The notes under the pieces are model-generated. The model searched no databases. It was not told where the DNA came from and saw only the letters and a list, made by a program, of their open reading frames with translations. Of a DNA stretch of 52,027 nucleotides, positions 47,801 through 52,027 are shown piece after piece. The stretch spans positions 235,557,324 through 235,609,350 of the forward strand of contig JBOZIK010000001.1 of assembly GCA_051453625.1 (NCBI GenBank), in the 5' to 3' direction. This stretch comes from Welwitschia mirabilis. Its lineage: Eukaryota; Gnetophyta; Gnetopsida; Welwitschiales. The position numbers and the translations under genes are program-made. Positions within the stretch are counted from its first letter, which is position 1. Each line of letters starts with the position of its first letter.

Positions 47801-48520
47801 GACTTCATAGAACCTGTATTACATTTTATGAAGAAATTAATATGAGATCAAAGTTATTACTTTAAAGATATTTTAGTTTCATTAATTTTAGTGTTTGCAA
47901 TTTTTCTATATTTGTGATTAGTGATGTGGGTCTGGTGTGAATATCCTTCACGAAGTTATAAAATGAAGAGGTTTCTATATTAAAAATCATATTTCATCAT
48001 ACCATCATACTATGTTTTTGTGCATCATATTATAGAGATGGTTTTCTACTTTTTAAATAATTAAGTACCTAAGAAAGATAGGTCTTGTGATCTCATTTAC
48101 TCTTCTTCATACATAGATGAAAGTAAAACCAATATCTAAATAACCTTAAGTGATGAAGGATCTAACCTTAGCAGGCCATATTCTTATTGAAGATCCTTCT
48201 CTTAAGCTTTTAAAGGATAATCTACTTTAAATGTAGACCAATAATTTTACTACCTTTACTTAAAAAATATTTAGTAACCTTCATATTATGTAAAGATATT
48301 CTAATAATATTCATTATGAATTTATTACCTCAAATCACTGCATTATTTTTTGGATTTTATAATATAATTATTTCTTTTTTGCCATCAATTATATGGATAT
48401 ATGTAGAAAATTTTATTATTATAATTCTCCATCTATATGTAAAATATTGATTTAATTTTACTTCTATTCTTTAACATGTTTAAATCTTTGATTACTTCTA
48501 GAGTATTAGACTTAAATATG
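47801..48520 (-). other. Integrase to RT linker of the minus-strand copia
   Basis: This lies between the integrase core and RT. No motif was assigned; the length is about normal for the linker. Confidence 0.4.
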
Positions 48521-48850
48521 ATATAGTATACCCATGTCATTCTTAATAGGTAATCAATAAAGATTACAATGTATGCTTGTCCATTTGGATTTTTGAGTTT
48601 AATGGGCCCATATCGATCATTTTGAATTAATTTTCCTAACTTTGTAAATCTTATTTACAATATGAAAAATGATTTTCTATGTAGTATTTAATAAGATTCA
48701 TAAGCATATAGATTCTTATATGTTTGAATGTGTGGAAAGTTAAAAAACACCTTATTAATATTAAAGATTATTTTATACATTGTGTGATCAAATTTGTTAT
48801 GCCACTATAACAAATCAAATTCATCTCATGAAATATAAATGAAATCAATA
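48521..48850 (-). pseudogene. Copia GAG-pre-integrase and integrase start
   Basis: On the minus strand LWHNKFDHTMYKIIFNINK (48843-48788) is the LWH.R.GH..Y..L motif with Arg and Gly lost. After a worn zinc-binding part, MGPLN/YGPIKLKNPNG and VIFIDYLLRMTWVYY (48570-48523) match the C.GP...PS and FIDD.SR.TWVY core of copia integrase. It lies upstream of the minus-strand RT in the order expected of Ty1/copia. Confidence 0.75.
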
Positions 48851-49600
48851 TTATGATGTAATACATACATTTCATTACATGTTTTACAATATTAATCATG
48901 TTAACTTTGTAGTGAATTTTCATACACTATTATTCCATTTTTAAGTTATGTTATATCATCTTCTAGTAATTGAGATATGAAGACTAATTTTATAACAAAA
49001 TTTGATATAGTAACACACACACATATATAAATGTATAATACTTATTAAAGTATTAATGTTTTTATATTTATGATTTTCATTTTATAGGCATAATGACTTA
49101 TACCATATTTTATTATCATTATTGTGTTATAGGTTACCTCTTTATAATTACAATATGGATTTACATTCTTAATGATTTGTGTTAAAGTAATAATCATTTT
49201 TATCTTTATTAAATAAAATTAAAACATTAATTTTCTACATCAGTTAGGTCAAATGTATGATCTTTTGCAAATCCTACTTTTTATTTTAATTTTTGATTAT
49301 TTTGATTATTATTTTTTATATATTTTTACACCTTATTCTATAAATACTCTATGGATTTTATATTAGTATTCTTGTTTCATTCATCATCCTAATAAAAGTT
49401 TGTGAAATGCATTTCTTCCTTTTAGATAATATGGTAGTATTCATGCTTCTTTTCATGTTGTCTAATAACACTCAAAAATTGACATTTATATTATGGAATT
49501 AAGGCCTATTTGATAAGTTTAATTAACTATGATAATGATTTTATTCATTTCTTATACTTAAAACCATAAAAATCCTACATTAATGCTAATGTTTTTTTAC
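48851..49600. other. AT-rich spacer
   Basis: It may contain gag and leader of the minus-strand copia and the left edge of the Athila-like LTR. Neither could be placed. A short (AC)n lies at about 49010-49022. Confidence 0.35.
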
Positions 49601-49932
49601 TACTATCATTTTGTAGAATGAACATTAACATCAAGAGAAATGTGATAGGACATGGATGTATGTTAATCATAATTGATGACAACACTAGTTTTAGGCATGG
49701 TGGCACTAATTACTTAAAGTAGAATAGTTGCATTCTTACATTCTTATGTTTTTTTAATATACGTAACTCATTTTGACCATTTTTACAAAGAGAAGATGAA
49801 TAAGAAACATTTTCTAAAAAGAAACCCTTAATTTGGGCCATGACTAAAGATTTATTTTACATACTTTAGGCATTCTTTAGAATAATCCCCTTAGGCCTTT
49901 TGAATCCCTAATTATAAATCCTAATATTAGCC

Positions 49933-49940
49933 TATAAATA
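49933..49940 (+). promoter_or_regulatory. LTR TATA box
   Basis: TATAAATA lies in a CCTATAAATACCC context, about 820 bp before the primer site. This is the usual form of plant LTR promoters. Confidence 0.45.
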
Positions 49941-50759
49941 CCCTATCACTACTCACATAAATTACATCACTTAATAGAAAACTATTATCAAGGAGATTAA
50001 ATATTTAGTTATGAGTTCCTTTTAAGCCTTTCATAGGGATGGGTGAACTACCAAATGAGCATGATTCTTCTTGGTTTAGCATGAGTACAATTTTATATTA
50101 TATGCTTTACTTTTCAAATAATAAAGTATTACATGTTCTTAGTGCATTACCTTTTATAGCAAATTATGAATGTTATACTTGTTATACTCACGAATGGCTG
50201 AGGCACACTTTTACTTTAAGATCTATTTTGGTGATTCTCCTTGTCATTCTAGATTACATAATCTGAATGTTTATTTGATGGATCTTGGAAGACCCTACTT
50301 TCTATGCTTATTTTATTTTTGTTGTAAAGGCTTGATGGCTAGGTTATATTACCATCATGTGTAGAGTAGATTATGTCATTGTGTTTTATCTTAAACTACA
50401 TGAACACTCATGATCATGGTGGATTATATCACTATGAATGAGCTATAAGTAAAAATACATGTTTTCACATTAAGTACCTATGCTTTTCCTTGAATTTATT
50501 ATGTTAGTTTGAATTCTATGTATCATTCCTAGAACTCTAATATCATTTCACTCTCTCTGACTCTCTATTTTGTACTTGTTTCATTGATAGCTCTTATCAT
50601 CTATCTCTAAGGAAGAATGATACTAGGACTATAATACAAATGAAAGTCCTAGTATGTTTTAAAAAATATAGGTTTAATCAATAATGTTTGTATCGCTAGG
50701 GTAAAAATATAAACTACTAAGAGATATAATCATAATAAAATATCACATGAATAGCTTTT

Positions 50760-50780
50760 TGGTGTCATTGCTAGGGATAG
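50760..50780 (+). other. Primer binding site, tRNA-Asp type
   Basis: It opens TGGTGTCATTGCTAGGGAT, against the Athila-type site TGGCGCCGTTGCCGGGGAT. All five differences in these 19 bases are transitions (C to T or G to A). Confidence 0.7.
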
Positions 50781-50829
50781 TGGCATGGTAGCTATAATGA
50801 GGCATGCATAGAATTTATCTTTTTATACC

Positions 50830-51215
50830 CTTTTTGGCTTTTTCTTACTTGAATTTTAGTTTTTTCTTTTCTTTTTATTTCTACTGATTCCTTTCTACTG
50901 CCTTTTTTTTAAATCCTTTTTATTACCAATGGATTGGTGTTTGTCACTTGTTCAATGAAACATGATCTAGTGACTTCTTTTTCTTTTTCTTTTTCTTTTC
51001 TTTTAGTTATTGTTTTTATTTTCTTTCCTTTTCTTTCTTTTCTTGAAAAATATTATCTAGATAGTATTTTAAATTTCTTATAGAATGCTGATATTTTGTA
51101 ACTTTGAAAGGAAAAACCTTTAAGAAAATAACAAAAAAATTCATTCGTTTATTCATCTTCTCTTTTTATTATCTTTTCTCTCCTCTCTTTTCTTCTCTAT
51201 CTTCAGTGACGTTTT
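50830..51215 (+). repeat. Pyrimidine-rich leader tract
   Basis: Long TTTTC-like runs occur, notably 50969-51060 and 51160-51205. It sits between the primer site and Gag, so it is part of the untranslated leader. Confidence 0.7.
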
Positions 51216-51819
51216 CAATAGTTACTTAAAATTAATTTTGAATAAGGACATCATTAGAAAATCTTAGAAAGTGCTTTAGTACATATAGTTTTCATTTTTA
51301 TAATTTTCATGTCATGTGTTGCATTGCATTGTACTTTCATTTTTTCATTAATCCTTTTTAAAAATCCTATTTAGTCTTTTTATGTCACTTAGCTAAACTA
51401 ATCTTATATCTTAAATTGTTAATTTTTTTAAATCCCTGGCTATCATTTTTACTAAACCAGTTTTACACCATCTTATTGAAGCTTTCATCTTCTCTCATAG
51501 GTGCCACTAGTGTGATGCATTAAATTTTCTTTATCTTTAGTGAATATTATGTTTATGAAATCTTAAACCTTTTCACATACTATGTGCTTCTAGAAAGGTA
51601 ACTATCTTGACTATTTTCTTACATTTTATGAATTAAGAATGAATTTATAATAGTAGGTATTAAATTCCTTTTGAATCCAACATAGATAGAAATCCTATAG
51701 GTTAGTTACAAGAGAGGCCTTAACAAAGAAATAATGGCTCTAGGGGTAACCTTCACCCAAACTGACCTAGATTTACCTAGAAAGATTACCTTTAATCTTA
51801 ATATTTAGGTATACCTTCT

Positions 51820-52027
51820 TACATTATTCAACCTCTAAATGCTAAAAGAATAGAGTTTAAACTAGAATTAATTTATCTTCCTCTACACTTTAGTGGTTTA
51901 GAATCATAAGATTCCTACTTACATCTTAAAGAATTTGAACATGTTCTTTCCATAGTTTCTTAAAATCCAAACACATCTAATGCACTGAGATTGATCTTAT
52001 TTCCTTCTACCCTCAAAAGAAAAAGTA
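51820..52027 (+). pseudogene. Athila-like gypsy gag, N-terminal part, runs off the window
   Basis: One frame from about 51850 reads IEFKLELIYLPLHFSGLES, stop, DSYLHLKEFEHVLSIVS, stop, NPNTSNALRLILFPSTLKRK. This is the FELKP.LI..L..F.GL..EDP..HL..F.E......L.LFPFSL.DKA pattern of Athila/Tat-type Gag. Two in-frame stops were seen and no frameshift. The domain continues beyond 52027. Confidence 0.82.

Larger units (their letters stand above)
49600..52027 (+). mobile_element. Athila-like Ty3/gypsy element, 5' end, cut by window edge
   Basis: A promoter-like TATA box, a tRNA-Asp-type primer site and a Gag domain follow each other on the + strand at plausible distances. The LTR start is not defined because the partner LTR lies outside; 49600 is only an estimate. 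Stops in the Gag frame show it is inactive. The open frames at 50039-50266 and 50170-50364 lie in the presumed LTR and have no motif. Confidence 0.65.

Noticed and set aside
50039-50364. Two overlapping small open frames
   Set aside because: They fall between the TATA box and primer site of an LTR and show no motif or codon bias.
1-52027. tRNA, rRNA or host genes
   Set aside because: No cloverleaf-like A/B box pair, rRNA core or intron-bearing coding pattern was seen by eye; a tRNAscan or gene predictor run would settle it.

Overview
This window looks like AT-rich, gene-free heterochromatin from a flowering plant, probably a eudicot. There is no convincing host gene, tRNA or rRNA, and no bacterial-style gene organisation. 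Nearly all recognisable sequence is decayed LTR retrotransposon, and every coding stretch is broken by stops or frameshifts. The decay is biased towards C to T and G to A changes, as expected of long-methylated repeats. Eleven N runs, several with duplicated flanks, show that this is a draft scaffold. The species cannot be named from the sequence.

Left part (1-13.7 kb). A degenerate 21-22 bp minisatellite (about 838-1830) is followed by a Ty3/gypsy chromovirus remnant on the + strand: gag near 2.5-3.06 kb, then RT, RNase H, integrase and a worn chromodomain up to 13.45 kb. Its RT is split by a Ty1/copia element (3813-10991) with two ~1.3 kb LTRs, an initiator-Met-type primer site, decayed gag/protease/integrase/RT/RNase H, a polypurine tract and a perfect 5 bp target duplication (ATTAT). 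The gypsy reading frame resumes across the insertion.

Middle (13.7-31 kb). A possible minus-strand LTR fragment (14.7-15.2 kb), a decayed coiled-coil coding stretch (17.5-18.2 kb) and a compound microsatellite precede a minus-strand LTR element at 19069-27580. It has ~1.09 kb LTRs, GTATG target duplications, a primer-site candidate and a polypurine tract. No pol was recognised; it carries a broken Asn/acid-rich reading frame and a dispersed hairpin-forming motif. It abuts a minus-strand gypsy gag-protease remnant of Tat/Ogre type (27.6-29.5 kb) with a primer-site candidate near 30.07 kb.

Right part (31-52 kb). About 3 kb of highly diverged ~70 bp tandem satellite (30998-33950) is followed by several heavily eroded copia remnants: + strand RNase H end at 35.5 kb, + strand RT/RNase H at 35.9-37.05 kb, + strand primer site and gag at 39.3-40.3 kb, a gag zinc knuckle at 43.6 kb, and minus-strand integrase/RT at 46.9-48.85 kb. 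At the right edge an Athila-like gypsy element begins on the + strand: LTR TATA box, decayed tRNA-Asp-type primer site, and gag running off the window. Nothing here suggests a working gene system; the interest lies in nested insertion history, two satellites, the pol-less LTR element and assembly artefacts.
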